In this document: one piece after another, positions 34,901 through 43,386 of the stretch | How positions within the stretch are numbered: position 1 is the stretch's first letter | Layout of the letters: each line of letters starts with the position of its first letter | From: Sulfuricurvum sp. | GTDB taxonomy: Bacteria > Campylobacterota > Campylobacteria > Campylobacterales > Sulfurimonadaceae | Direction: 5' to 3' | Assembly: GCA_030693335.1 (NCBI GenBank) | Contig: JAUYAU010000001.1 | Span: 77,796 to 141,795 of the forward strand | DNA: 64,000 nucleotides | Translations under genes and position numbers: made by a program | Notes under the pieces: generated by a model | The model's input: only the letters and a program-made list of their open reading frames with translations | What the model was told of the DNA's origin: nothing | Databases searched by the model: none

Positions 34901-37690
34901 GTTTTTTTCACTTGCGAGTTGACCGCCTAGCAAAACATAGCCAAATGATGACTCAGTCGTATTCCCATTGGCAAACGATTGTGCCACAATAGTCAAATAA
35001 GCCCATTGCATCAAGCTGACATCTGCGAGATAATACGCTGCTTCCCAATAATCGATTAACAGCGAAGCAATGATGTTGTTTTTTGAATTGTTTATGAGAG
35101 GAAGGGATAATACTTTTTTGGTTTCCAAAAAAAGAGGATGTGATCTGACTTGATCATTGAGAATTGCAATCGTATTTTCCAGATTGGGCTTGTCGCTTGG
35201 AACATTTACTTGCAGCTCTTTAAACAATGCATTTCCGGCTTCAATCAGTGTTGTAAAATTCTTGCCCTGCGTAACACAAATATTTTTAAGGACTCGGAAA
35301 CACGCAACACGCTCATCAATCGTTTTTGAAACCAAAATCAAATACTGTATCTCTTTTACTGCTTCATCGTGTTCTCCATTGAGGTACAGAATACGGCATT
35401 TTAGCTGCGAATAAGCATACGCATCACTGCGCTGGCTCTTCCACAGTTTTTCATCAAACAAATGCTCATCAACCCATTTTACCAGCTTACATGCATGAAT
35501 ATAGGAGCCGTTATTCACCATCTCTTGCAATGCGGTGATGTTAAGCAAAAAAAGTTTTTTTGAAAATTTCGCCCCATTATAGGTTTGATTTAGATGATAC
35601 ACAGCGCTGTTGCACTCTTTATATTCACCACTCTCAAAGGCTTTGAGCAAATAGTGGCCGATTTTATAATGAATCCGTTTCTTTATTTCGTTATTCATGC
35701 TTTGATATACATGATTTTGAATTTGATCGTGAACGAAGGCATACTCTTTTTTGGTAAGCTCAATGAAGCCATTGGATGCAAGTTCTTCTATAAGATTGTT
35801 ATTCATGCCCAATGAATGCATCATGGTGAGGGTGAATTTTTTGGCATATCGGCTTGAAAACAGGGCTAAATAGCACAGATACATCTGTTGTTGCGGGTTT
35901 AACTGTTCGAATCTTTCGTTGATAATGGTCGTAATATTGGTGTTGGCACTGTATAATTTGATTCTATCCAGAGAGTAGTTCCAGTGGCCTTTTTCAAATA
36001 CAATGTATTTTTTCTGGACAAGTTCTTCGACAAGAGTTTTAAAATAAAACGGATTTCCTAGCGTTTTCGCGTGTAACAGAGCCCCTAGCTTATGGATTGT
36101 GTTCTTGTTGTCATCCAAAACTTCTTCCAATATCTGTGTGATGTTTTCTTGAAGCAATGGTGCGACTTCGATTTCTACCAGACGGGATTTATCGTAAAAA
36201 ATATCTTGGATCTGTTGTGTATCCCCCTCATCATTTCGATAGCTTCCGATAATGTGCAAATACGGATTGTTGCTGTTCAAAAGTCCTTTTTTAATCAAAT
36301 TCAGTGATTCAGGGTCCGCCCACTGTAAATTATCCATAAATAAAATCAAAGGTGATGATTGCGTAGCGACAGAATTAAATAATTCTTTAAGGGCAAAGGG
36401 GAGTTTTTGGCTTAAATTATCAATCGGGTCAGCCACATTTGAACGTACTGAGTGCAAAATCGGTTTGAGCTCGGTAAAAAGATAGCTGAGAATTTGACTG
36501 CTGGATACAGAGAGATTCAGTTTTTGCTCATGCACTCCTCGCGTCAGCATCCATGCGTGCAACTGTCCCATAAGTTGTTTTAGGGAACTGTAGGGCAAAG
36601 CGACTTTGTGTGAATAGAATTTTGCTCTTAAGACGTTAAAAACACTCAAATCGGCATAAGCAAAGAACTCTTCGATCAGCCGCGTTTTACCCACCCCTGA
36701 ACTGCCCGATATGAGGACAGATATAGGGCCGTCGATCATCATACGATTGAGTGCTTTGTCCAAAAGCTGGAGCTGGGATTCGCGCCCGTATAAACGCTCA
36801 CCGATACACTTGAGTATTCCATCGTGCATGGCGATGGTAAAATCAGGAATTTCGTTTTTTTCGTTGAGCAGTCGCAGGCACTCCTCTAAATCATGAATCA
36901 GCGATTCATCGCTTGCATAACGCAACTCAGGTTTTTTGGCTATGAGTTTGTTGACAATACGTGATACGACATTGGGAATCGCAGGGGACAATTCGTCCAG
37001 AGACTGGGGCATGAGGGCGACTTGTTTATGGACCAGCTCATAACGGTTTTTTACAGTATACGGAGCTTTTGAGCTCAATAGATGATACAGGGTCATCCCA
37101 AAACTGTACAAATCGCTGCGAAAATCGATGCGATTTTTGGTACGTCCGGTTTGCTCAGGCGACATGTAAAGCAGGTTTCCCGAAGTTCCTACATTGATAT
37201 CGGTGTTAAAGTAAAAATTGTTATCGACAACACTGTAGCCATAATCGATGAGCATAACCTTTTGCGTTGAGGGATTGTATACGATATTTTTTGGATTGAC
37301 ATCTGCGTGAATGATGTGTTTTTGATGCAAATAGTGCAAAGTTTTGGCGACTTTTACAGCAATCATGAGCGATTCTCGCAGTTCAAATGTACGAGTGCTT
37401 AGTATGTCATGCAAAGAAATTCCGCCAATGTCCTCAAATACGATGCAATATTCGGATGGCAGGGTCACCACTTCTATAATTTTTGGGATACAGCATCCAT
37501 TCAGTTTTGATAATATCTGATACTCTTGATTGAGTTGGGCTGAAGCCAAACGACCGGCATCAGTGGATTTTAGCATCTTGATAATCACTGCTAAGTCATC
37601 TACTGATCGTTTGGCCCGATAAACGATAGACTCCTCATTTTCATGAAGCAAATCCAAAACATGATACTTTTTAAACAAGGTTAATGCCAT
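31907..37690 (-). CDS. Ser/Thr kinase - AAA ATPase - GAF - PAS - histidine kinase (HstK-type)
   Basis: 1927 residues, the largest gene here. Domains in order: protein kinase (about 10-270; IIHADVNPKNIVYN catalytic loop, LIDYGYS in place of DFG), AAA/NACHT-like ATPase with Walker A SGSSGVGKT near 330 and ILFMDNLQWADPES, a long helical TPR-like region (about 600-1250), GAF (about 1295-1440), two PAS domains (about 1460-1680), HisKA (SMIAHQWRQPLSVIS near 1710) and HATPase (DNAGGIDS, GTGLGLYMSK). This multi-module kinase type is known from cyanobacteria and some Proteobacteria; targets are unknown. HAD instead of HRD in the catalytic loop is usual for the type. It starts the leftward operon with a GAGG ribosome site. 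Confidence 0.92.
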   Translation of the reverse strand: MALTLFKKYHVLDLLHENEESIVYRAKRSVDDLAVIIKMLKSTDAGRLASAQLNQEYQILSKLNGCCIPKIIEVVTLPSEYCIVFEDIGGISLHDILSTRTFELRESLMIAVKVAKTLHYLHQKHIIHADVNPKNIVYNPSTQKVMLIDYGYSVVDNNFYFNTDINVGTSGNLLYMSPEQTGRTKNRIDFRSDLYSFGMTLYHLLSSKAPYTVKNRYELVHKQVALMPQSLDELSPAIPNVVSRIVNKLIAKKPELRYASDESLIHDLEECLRLLNEKNEIPDFTIAMHDGILKCIGERLYGRESQLQLLDKALNRMMIDGPISVLISGSSGVGKTRLIEEFFAYADLSVFNVLRAKFYSHKVALPYSSLKQLMGQLHAWMLTRGVHEQKLNLSVSSSQILSYLFTELKPILHSVRSNVADPIDNLSQKLPFALKELFNSVATQSSPLILFMDNLQWADPESLNLIKKGLLNSNNPYLHIIGSYRNDEGDTQQIQDIFYDKSRLVEIEVAPLLQENITQILEEVLDDNKNTIHKLGALLHAKTLGNPFYFKTLVEELVQKKYIVFEKGHWNYSLDRIKLYSANTNITTIINERFEQLNPQQQMYLCYLALFSSRYAKKFTLTMMHSLGMNNNLIEELASNGFIELTKKEYAFVHDQIQNHVYQSMNNEIKKRIHYKIGHYLLKAFESGEYKECNSAVYHLNQTYNGAKFSKKLFLLNITALQEMVNNGSYIHACKLVKWVDEHLFDEKLWKSQRSDAYAYSQLKCRILYLNGEHDEAVKEIQYLILVSKTIDERVACFRVLKNICVTQGKNFTTLIEAGNALFKELQVNVPSDKPNLENTIAILNDQVRSHPLFLETKKVLSLPLINNSKNNIIASLLIDYWEAAYYLADVSLMQWAYLTIVAQSFANGNTTESSFGYVLLGGQLASEKNYTKGYAFGDAAIKLNQQLNDKIMLPKVHNFMANFINPYVKPLISNVTYYQKSLHQSKINGDIVFGTWANFLMLFSEYLAGFSLEKFRHSASQNSDFILASGDTKMIAIFNILIQTAASLQEHTQDYAKEEEKAIKAWEEDKFYPALAWYALLKAQICLLRGEFDEGLDYYTKYVHTTANEVVMFPKLRLLFVRALLLMGKKTPLTVDEQELLTSDLNKCESFMKISKKNFKSGRLLLKAERMKGIANTWEVARIYDDAIRAAQESKSSYFVALTALCAYRFWDSMFYSDLSRFYLNEAVVGLNAWGAYEIATHVSGLIPPAQYISSSEIVSSVSSKRSSLKTESGNFQSILDSFNAISQTLDSTKLIETLMQTILENATASRAILILKYGNDYYTKATIDFAQGKIEMCGFLLAQYPLIPQSVIQYALNAQQNLILDNPLASDIFLNDPYLQTHKPASCSAIVSSLEGSISAVLYLENESIATPLSSESVRTLELLLTQASIVLKNTLLYESLTKSSEELNKAQELAHLGSWKYNADTEDLEWSAEVYRIYEIEPFSQIIDHEWFIEHVHPDDVALIQNAVQKALNGNRGYNIRHRIITANGNEKIVHQKAQTYWENDVQKISGTIQDITNSEEAKAEISRLTQVVDQNPFSTIITNTEGVIEYANKQSLIMTGYFEQELIGKKMSIFCSGIHPKEFYTDLWDTIAHKQQIWRGTIINKIKNGDNLDCSSTIFPILNTNREVTNFVTIQENVTQRNIKDKLFMMQTRQAQMGEMLSMIAHQWRQPLSVISALMNKQRVNIALEQYTLQGIEQSLGDVDTQVQYLSRTISDFRDFFRPDKEKTLTKSSIIIDKALRLIRHTLKNDKVEIVTDYTNDVSYLTYEHEMIQVFLNLIKNAQDAFKERKIVNPTLTIKSNHQDDITFITIEDNAGGIDSSVISTLFLPYVSTKNEHNGTGLGLYMSKTIVEEHCKGSLHVENTANGAKFTLSMPTKDSNGTV

Positions 37691-37784
37691 TTTTGCCTCG
37701 GATTTATGTTTTAATGAACGTTCTTGTCTAATAATATCAAAAAAATAACGTTAGTCAGAGTGTTTTGGTAGTAATTTTTAAAAC

Positions 37785-37803
37785 TTACACAAAAGTGTTA
37801 TTT
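37785..37803 (+). repeat. Recurring motif copy C (TTACACAAAAGTGTTATTT)
   Basis: In the 242-base divergent spacer 37691-37932. It matches copy B at 16 of 19 positions. In this copy ACAC-AAAA-GTGT is also a perfect inverted repeat. A related CAGTGTTATATT occurs near 37890. The spacer holds no gene; it should carry the promoters of both large signalling operons. Confidence 0.45.
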
Positions 37804-37932
37804 GAAATATTGATTAACGGATGAAAACGTAATTATGTATGCTACTATATTAATTCATAAAAAACTTATATTTTTAAAAAATAAGTATGACAGTGTTATA
37901 TTGATACTAGTGCATACCGATAAAGGTTACGA

Positions 37933-39909
37933 ATGGAGCTGTCTCATTTAATTCAAGAAATGTTTGCTCAATGCAAAGAACTAAAACTTTTATACGTTGA
38001 AGACGATCCAACAATTTCCCAAACAACGGAAGAAATGCTCAAGCCGTTTTTTAAATCTGTGACGATGGCATCCAATGGTGCACAAGGGCTTGAAGCATTC
38101 CGTAAAGAAGCGTTCGATATTGTCTTGACGGATGTTATGATGCCCGTGCTTGATGGCAATAAAATGAGCAGAACTATGCGTGAGATGAAGCCAACGCAAG
38201 TGATTATGGTCATGTCCGCCTTGGAAGACATAGAACATTTTAGAGAATTTATCGAAATCGGTATTAGTAAATTTATCCCTAAACCGTTCGTTATTAAACA
38301 TCTCCTCAGCAGTTTTATCTCAACTGCAACCGATATCAATAACGCTAAAAAAGTCTTTTTGATGGCTGAAGATACAAAAAATTCTATGAACGAAGCACAG
38401 AGGATTGCAAAACTTGGCAGCTGGTATTTGAATCTCAAAACCAATGAACTGCATTGGTCGGATCAAATTTATGCACTGTTTGAAATTGATCCTGCTGCGC
38501 ATAAGCCCTCTTATGAAGGATTTTTAGAGGCGGTACATCCTGATGATCGGGAGCTTGTAAACAGCACTTATTTAGATTCCGTCAAACATAAAACACAATA
38601 CAATTACATCCATCGACTGTTAATGCCCGATGGACGTATTAAATACGTACATGAACAGGGAGAAACACTTTATTCTCCCGATGGGGAGGCAGTAAGCTCC
38701 CGAGGTACGGTACATGACGTTACCGAGCAAAAAGAATTGGAAAACACTCTTATTCTTGCCAAAGAAACAGCGCAAAAAGCCAATCAGGTCAAGAGTGACT
38801 TTTTAGCGAATATGTCCCACGAAATCCGTACTCCGCTTAATGGAGTGCTTGGGCTCACCGACTTGGTTTTACAAACTCAATTAGAGCCTCTGCAGCGTGA
38901 TTATCTGTTAAAATCCCAAACGGCGGCAACAGCGCTTTTGGGTATACTGAACAATATTTTGGATTATTCAAAAATCGAAGCTAACAGACTTAATCTGAAC
39001 TCAAAAAACTTCAATCTAAAAACCCTTCTAAATACCCTTCATGATATGTTTGACTATCAGGCAGAACAAAAAAAGCTTGTTTTCGAACACTGCATAGATG
39101 AAAGCGTTCCTGAGGAGCTTATTGGAGATCCATTGCGGCTGCAGCAAGTTTTGAGTAACCTTGTGGTCAATGCCCTCAAATTTACCGACTCAGGTTATGT
39201 GAAAATTTCGATTACTGCAACCAAACAAAACGAACACGATACACTCGTTTTTTCCATCAGCGACAGCGGGATTGGGATGACAGATGAAGATCAAGCCGTT
39301 CTTTTTCAACCGTTTTCTCAAGTTGATTCCTCATTTACACGTAAATTCGGCGGTTCAGGATTAGGACTTGTGATCACCAAAGAACTGGTTGAACTCATGG
39401 GAGGAAACATCAGTGTGCAAAGTGCGATAGGCCAGGGGAGTACTTTTACGTTTTCGGCTGTATTTAACCAGCCTGTTTTAAACCATGCTAAATCCATTGA
39501 AAAAACAACCCCAAATAGTCAAAACGATCTGTTTCTGGGGCGCAGCATTCATCTGTTATTGGTCGAAGACAATGATTTGAATCAATTGGTTGCTACCGAA
39601 CGGCTTAAACAAATGGGGATAACCTGTGACATTGCCAACAATGGCCTCGAAGCCGTTGATATGGTTCAAAAAACACATTATGATGCTATTTTGATGGACA
39701 TACAAATGCCGGTTATGGACGGACTTGAAGCCACAAGACAAATCCGAAGACTCGAGGGAAAAGAAAATATTCCCATCATCGCACTCAGCGCCGCCGCTTT
39801 GAAAAAAGATCAAGATATGGCGATTGAAGCCGGTGTGGATGATTTTATTTCAAAACCAATAGATAATGCACTGCTGCGCAGTACGCTTATGAAGCATTTG
39901 AGTGTTTAA
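37933..39909 (+). CDS. Hybrid histidine kinase REC-PAS-HisKA-HATPase-REC
   Basis: 658 residues, soluble. First receiver (LLYVEDDPTI; Asp67 in LTDVMMPVLDG; FIPKPFV), PAS with PAC (about 155-275; LGSWYLNLKTNELHWSDQIY), HisKA with His296 in FLANMSHEIRTPLNGVL, HATPase (VNALKFTDSG; DSGIGMTDED; GGSGLGLVITKEL), second receiver (LLVEDNDLNQ; Asp589 in LMDIQMPVMDG; FISKPID). No Hpt domain, so a separate Hpt protein such as that at 15272 may complete the relay. Its first receiver is closely related to that of the divergent REC-GGDEF-EAL gene. First gene of a rightward operon. Confidence 0.91.
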   Translation: MELSHLIQEMFAQCKELKLLYVEDDPTISQTTEEMLKPFFKSVTMASNGAQGLEAFRKEAFDIVLTDVMMPVLDGNKMSRTMREMKPTQVIMVMSALEDIEHFREFIEIGISKFIPKPFVIKHLLSSFISTATDINNAKKVFLMAEDTKNSMNEAQRIAKLGSWYLNLKTNELHWSDQIYALFEIDPAAHKPSYEGFLEAVHPDDRELVNSTYLDSVKHKTQYNYIHRLLMPDGRIKYVHEQGETLYSPDGEAVSSRGTVHDVTEQKELENTLILAKETAQKANQVKSDFLANMSHEIRTPLNGVLGLTDLVLQTQLEPLQRDYLLKSQTAATALLGILNNILDYSKIEANRLNLNSKNFNLKTLLNTLHDMFDYQAEQKKLVFEHCIDESVPEELIGDPLRLQQVLSNLVVNALKFTDSGYVKISITATKQNEHDTLVFSISDSGIGMTDEDQAVLFQPFSQVDSSFTRKFGGSGLGLVITKELVELMGGNISVQSAIGQGSTFTFSAVFNQPVLNHAKSIEKTTPNSQNDLFLGRSIHLLLVEDNDLNQLVATERLKQMGITCDIANNGLEAVDMVQKTHYDAILMDIQMPVMDGLEATRQIRRLEGKENIPIIALSAAALKKDQDMAIEAGVDDFISKPIDNALLRSTLMKHLSV

Positions 39910-39956
39910 AAAGATATTTTATAATTTAGTGAGATGTCAGTGAGATTTTAACACTC

Positions 39957-39962
39957 TATAAT
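39957..39962 (+). promoter_or_regulatory. Probable -10 element for the FIST-GGDEF gene
   Basis: TATAAT 35 bases before the ATG at 39998, in an 88-base spacer. It suggests that this gene and those behind it can be transcribed independently of the hybrid kinase. No clear -35 is seen, which is usual in this phylum. Confidence 0.45.
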
Positions 39963-39997
39963 TAAAAAGATGATTTTATAAGATTACAAGGCTGTCA

Positions 39998-41773
39998 ATG
40001 CGCGCATTCACATTTCAGTATACAGATGACCAAGAATTTTTAAAATGGTTAAAATCGTGTAATGCAAGTGCCAGTCCTGCTGTTTTGGTTCAAATTTTTA
40101 GCGGAAGCATGGAATTGGATCTTTTAAATTCTATCACTGAGGCTCTTTTTTCCCAATTACCCCATGCCATTATTATCGGTTCAACATCCAGCGGAGAAAT
40201 TTTTGAGGGGAGAATGCTGGAAAATACGATTGTTATTTCTTTGATGGCATTTGAGCACACAACACTCAAAAGCATTCACCTCACAGGTGAGGATTCTAAA
40301 TTATTAGGTCAACAAGCGGCAAAAGCAATTGCAAATGATGATACGCGTGCCGTTATTTTATTTGCTGACGGTCTTTTATGCAATGGAGATGCAATTCTAG
40401 ACGGATTTTATGATTACTCCAACAAAAATATTATTATTTCCGGCGGAATGGCTTCGGATAATCATGAATTTAAAAATACCTGGCTCATCCATAACAAAGA
40501 AATATTTGAAGGAGGCTTGGTCGCTGTGGCTTTGTCCAATCCGGATTTGCATGTTTTTCATGCTTACAATTTGGGCTGGTATCCTCTGGGCAAAGAGATG
40601 AGCATAACGAAAGCCCAAGGCAACCGTGTTTATGAAATTGACAATATGCCGATTCAGGAAGTGTATGCAAAATATTTAGGGGATCAGGTCGTCGATAAAA
40701 TGCCGGGTTCTACGGTTGAGTTTCCTTTGATTTTTGAGCGTAATGGCGTTTATATTGCCCGATCTATGGTTCATGTGTATGAGGATGGTTCCGGATTATT
40801 TGCAGGCAATATACCTATGAACAGGAAAGTACGGTTTGGAATTGGCCACCATGAGTTGTTAAATAAAAAATCGATAGAGAACTACCGATTGGCTTGTGCT
40901 TCATCGGTTGAGGCTTTGTTTGTTTATGCATGTTCAGCACGAAAAATGTATTTTGGCAGTGAGCTGGAATTTGAATTTGACTCTTTGGCTCAGGTTGCGC
41001 CATTATCAGGTTTTTTCACCTACGGCGAGTTTTATCATTCAAACGCCGGGAATCAATTACTCAACATTACAACAACTATTCTGGGTTTGTCCGAATCCCA
41101 TGATGCTTTCAACAACCTAGATTCAAAATATTTAGAAGTGCGGGCTGACAACTTATCAACCAGTGCACTAACGCATCTTGTGGACGTTACAATGCGTGAG
41201 CTTGAAAATGAATCTATTGAACACAATAAAACGATTTTGGCATTAAAAGAGGCCGAAATAGCTTTGTCTCAGTTAGCGGTGAGTGATCCGTTGACGGAAG
41301 TGCTGAACCGCAGAGGAATGCAAAAGTATTTTGAGACATTGCTGGCCAATATGGGACGTACGAAAAAACAAGGCGCTCTTATTTTCTTTGATATTGATAA
41401 GTTTAAACCGTTTAATGACCTCTATGGTCATAAAGCAGGAGATGAACTGCTTAAAAATATAGCGACTAAAATAAAATCAAATATACGCAGTATTGATGCT
41501 GTCGCGCGGTTTGGGGGAGATGAGTTCATCATCATTGTTTCAGATTTGCATCCTGGTATCGAGGAAGCTTTTGAAGAGGCCAAAATAATTACGGAAAAAA
41601 TATCTTCGCTTTTGTGCGTATCTTACACAGTGAAAACCTGGGATAATCAAGCAATAGAACAAAAAGTGACCGTCAGCAGCGGATTTTCACTTTTTGATGA
41701 CACAGCGGATTGTGAAACGGTGATCGCTTCAGCAGATGAAGCAATGTATCGGCGTAAAAATAAAAAGGATTAA
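39998..41773 (+). CDS. FIST-GGDEF diguanylate cyclase
   Basis: 591 residues, no membrane segment. FIST_N and FIST_C occupy about 1-380 (IIGSTSSGEIFEGRMLENTI, LFADGLLCNG, IISGGMASDNHEF, LFVYACSARKMYFG, FFTYGEFYHS), then a coiled coil and a GGDEF domain (about 430-590; DPLTEVLNRRGMQKYF, FFDIDKFKPFNDLYGH, VARFGGDEFIII). An RSID inhibitory site lies five residues before GGDEF. This connects a FIST ligand sensor directly to c-di-GMP synthesis. Its FIST half is the close paralogue of the FIST kinase at 22343. SD AAGG precedes the ATG. The following kinase starts 23 bases later. Confidence 0.91.
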   Translation: MRAFTFQYTDDQEFLKWLKSCNASASPAVLVQIFSGSMELDLLNSITEALFSQLPHAIIIGSTSSGEIFEGRMLENTIVISLMAFEHTTLKSIHLTGEDSKLLGQQAAKAIANDDTRAVILFADGLLCNGDAILDGFYDYSNKNIIISGGMASDNHEFKNTWLIHNKEIFEGGLVAVALSNPDLHVFHAYNLGWYPLGKEMSITKAQGNRVYEIDNMPIQEVYAKYLGDQVVDKMPGSTVEFPLIFERNGVYIARSMVHVYEDGSGLFAGNIPMNRKVRFGIGHHELLNKKSIENYRLACASSVEALFVYACSARKMYFGSELEFEFDSLAQVAPLSGFFTYGEFYHSNAGNQLLNITTTILGLSESHDAFNNLDSKYLEVRADNLSTSALTHLVDVTMRELENESIEHNKTILALKEAEIALSQLAVSDPLTEVLNRRGMQKYFETLLANMGRTKKQGALIFFDIDKFKPFNDLYGHKAGDELLKNIATKIKSNIRSIDAVARFGGDEFIIIVSDLHPGIEEAFEEAKIITEKISSLLCVSYTVKTWDNQAIEQKVTVSSGFSLFDDTADCETVIASADEAMYRRKNKKD

Positions 41774-41796
41774 TGCGTCAATGGTTGGAGTGAAAT

Positions 41797-43386
41797 GTGG
41801 ATAAAAATTTGATTCATACCTTTTTTAGTATGGGAGAATTACTGCTTTTCTTCATACTGATTGCTATGATTCTGATGCTTCGCAGACAAAAGTTTCTACT
41901 TATGAAACAAAATAAAGAAATTATGCGCGAATATAATAATACGCAAAACTATTTTGACATTGCAGCTGCAATGATTCTGGTGCTTGATAAAAACCATAAC
42001 GTTATTCGGATCAATAAACGCGGATGTGAAATCATGGGCTATCGTGCCGATGAGATCATTGGAAAAAACTGGATAGAAAATTTTTTACCTGTACGCTGTC
42101 GAAAAAAAGCGATAGATGTAAGCAATGAGATTAAAAGAAAAAGAAATCATTATAATGAATTTACCAATCCCATTTTGACAAAAGAGGGAAAAGAAAAAGT
42201 GATTTTTTGGAAAAATGCATCTCTCAAAGATGAAAATGATCTTCCCATTGGGATAGTGACCTCAGGTGAAGATATCACTGAGAGAATAAATTCAGAAAGA
42301 GTCATTCAGGAAAGTGAACTGTTTTACCGTACTATTTTTTCAACAGTGCATGATGCTATTTTTATCTTGGAAGACAATTGTATCATTGACTGCAACTTGA
42401 CAGCACTTAGGCTGATAAAGATGAATAGAGAAGAGATCATAGGAAGGCACATAAAAAACTCAATCCTAAAGTTTGAGTGTCCTGTTCATCCCTTTGATAA
42501 TTATTTAACTGCAGCCTCAGCGGGTACATCATCAACCCTAAGATGTTCGCTGATTTTAACGGGTGACATTATTGAAAATAAAGTCACGGATGTTACAATC
42601 AGCAGTCTTGGTTCTAGGCAAAAGAATCGACTGCTTTTAAGCGTACACGATATTACTGAACATCTTGATCAAAAAAGCAAGCTATTGAGGAATATGCGTC
42701 AAGCGCAAATGGGGGAAATGATATCCAGTATCGCACATCAATGGCGGCAACCACTGACAATAGTGAATTCCATAGTATCTCAAATAGGACTGCAAGAAAA
42801 TATAAAAGAAGAACCAAATAAACTATTGATTGAAAAAACCAAAGAAATCGAAAAGCAAATTCAATATCTATCACAAACCATTACCGATTTCAGAGATTTT
42901 TTTCATCCCAATAAATCCAAAGAGCGTATTATAGTAAGCAGGATTATAGACAAGGCATTGAGTTTAATTGATCATGCGATCGAAAGCCATGGAGTTACGA
43001 TAGAATATCGTATTGAACACGATTCAGAGGTCTTACTTTTTCAAAATGAAGTACTTCAAGTCATTCTGGTACTTTTGAAAAACTCTTTGGATGCATTTGC
43101 TGAAAGTGAGATAGAAGCCGGTCAAATCACAATAAAAATAGATCAAATAGATGAATATGCCATTATCACAATGAAGGACAATGCTGGCGGCATTGAGAAA
43201 AATATCATTAAAAACATTTTTCTCCCCTATTATACGACCAAAATTCAAAGTGCCGGAACAGGCATAGGGCTTTCATTGAGTAAAACCATTATTGAAGATC
43301 ACTGTAACGGATTCATAGATGTCCAAAGTGAGAATCACTGCACCATATTCACTATAAAACTGCCACTTGAGGAAAATCAACCGTGA
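41797..43386 (+). CDS. Membrane PAS-PAS histidine kinase
   Basis: 529 residues from a GTG start. One N-terminal transmembrane helix (GELLLFFILIAMILML, about 12-28) with no sizeable periplasmic part, a coiled coil, two PAS domains (about 45-170, INKRGCEIMGYRADEIIGKN; about 175-285), HisKA with SSIAHQWRQPLTIVN near 312, HATPase (DNAGGIEKN, GTGIGLSLSK). The first PAS is similar to that of the FIST kinase at 22343 (shared DIA..LDK/LDN..IIxIN). It overlaps the REC-PAS-HD-GYP gene by four bases (GTGA), making the pair an obvious kinase-regulator unit. Confidence 0.9.
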   Translation: MDKNLIHTFFSMGELLLFFILIAMILMLRRQKFLLMKQNKEIMREYNNTQNYFDIAAAMILVLDKNHNVIRINKRGCEIMGYRADEIIGKNWIENFLPVRCRKKAIDVSNEIKRKRNHYNEFTNPILTKEGKEKVIFWKNASLKDENDLPIGIVTSGEDITERINSERVIQESELFYRTIFSTVHDAIFILEDNCIIDCNLTALRLIKMNREEIIGRHIKNSILKFECPVHPFDNYLTAASAGTSSTLRCSLILTGDIIENKVTDVTISSLGSRQKNRLLLSVHDITEHLDQKSKLLRNMRQAQMGEMISSIAHQWRQPLTIVNSIVSQIGLQENIKEEPNKLLIEKTKEIEKQIQYLSQTITDFRDFFHPNKSKERIIVSRIIDKALSLIDHAIESHGVTIEYRIEHDSEVLLFQNEVLQVILVLLKNSLDAFAESEIEAGQITIKIDQIDEYAIITMKDNAGGIEKNIIKNIFLPYYTTKIQSAGTGIGLSLSKTIIEDHCNGFIDVQSENHCTIFTIKLPLEENQP

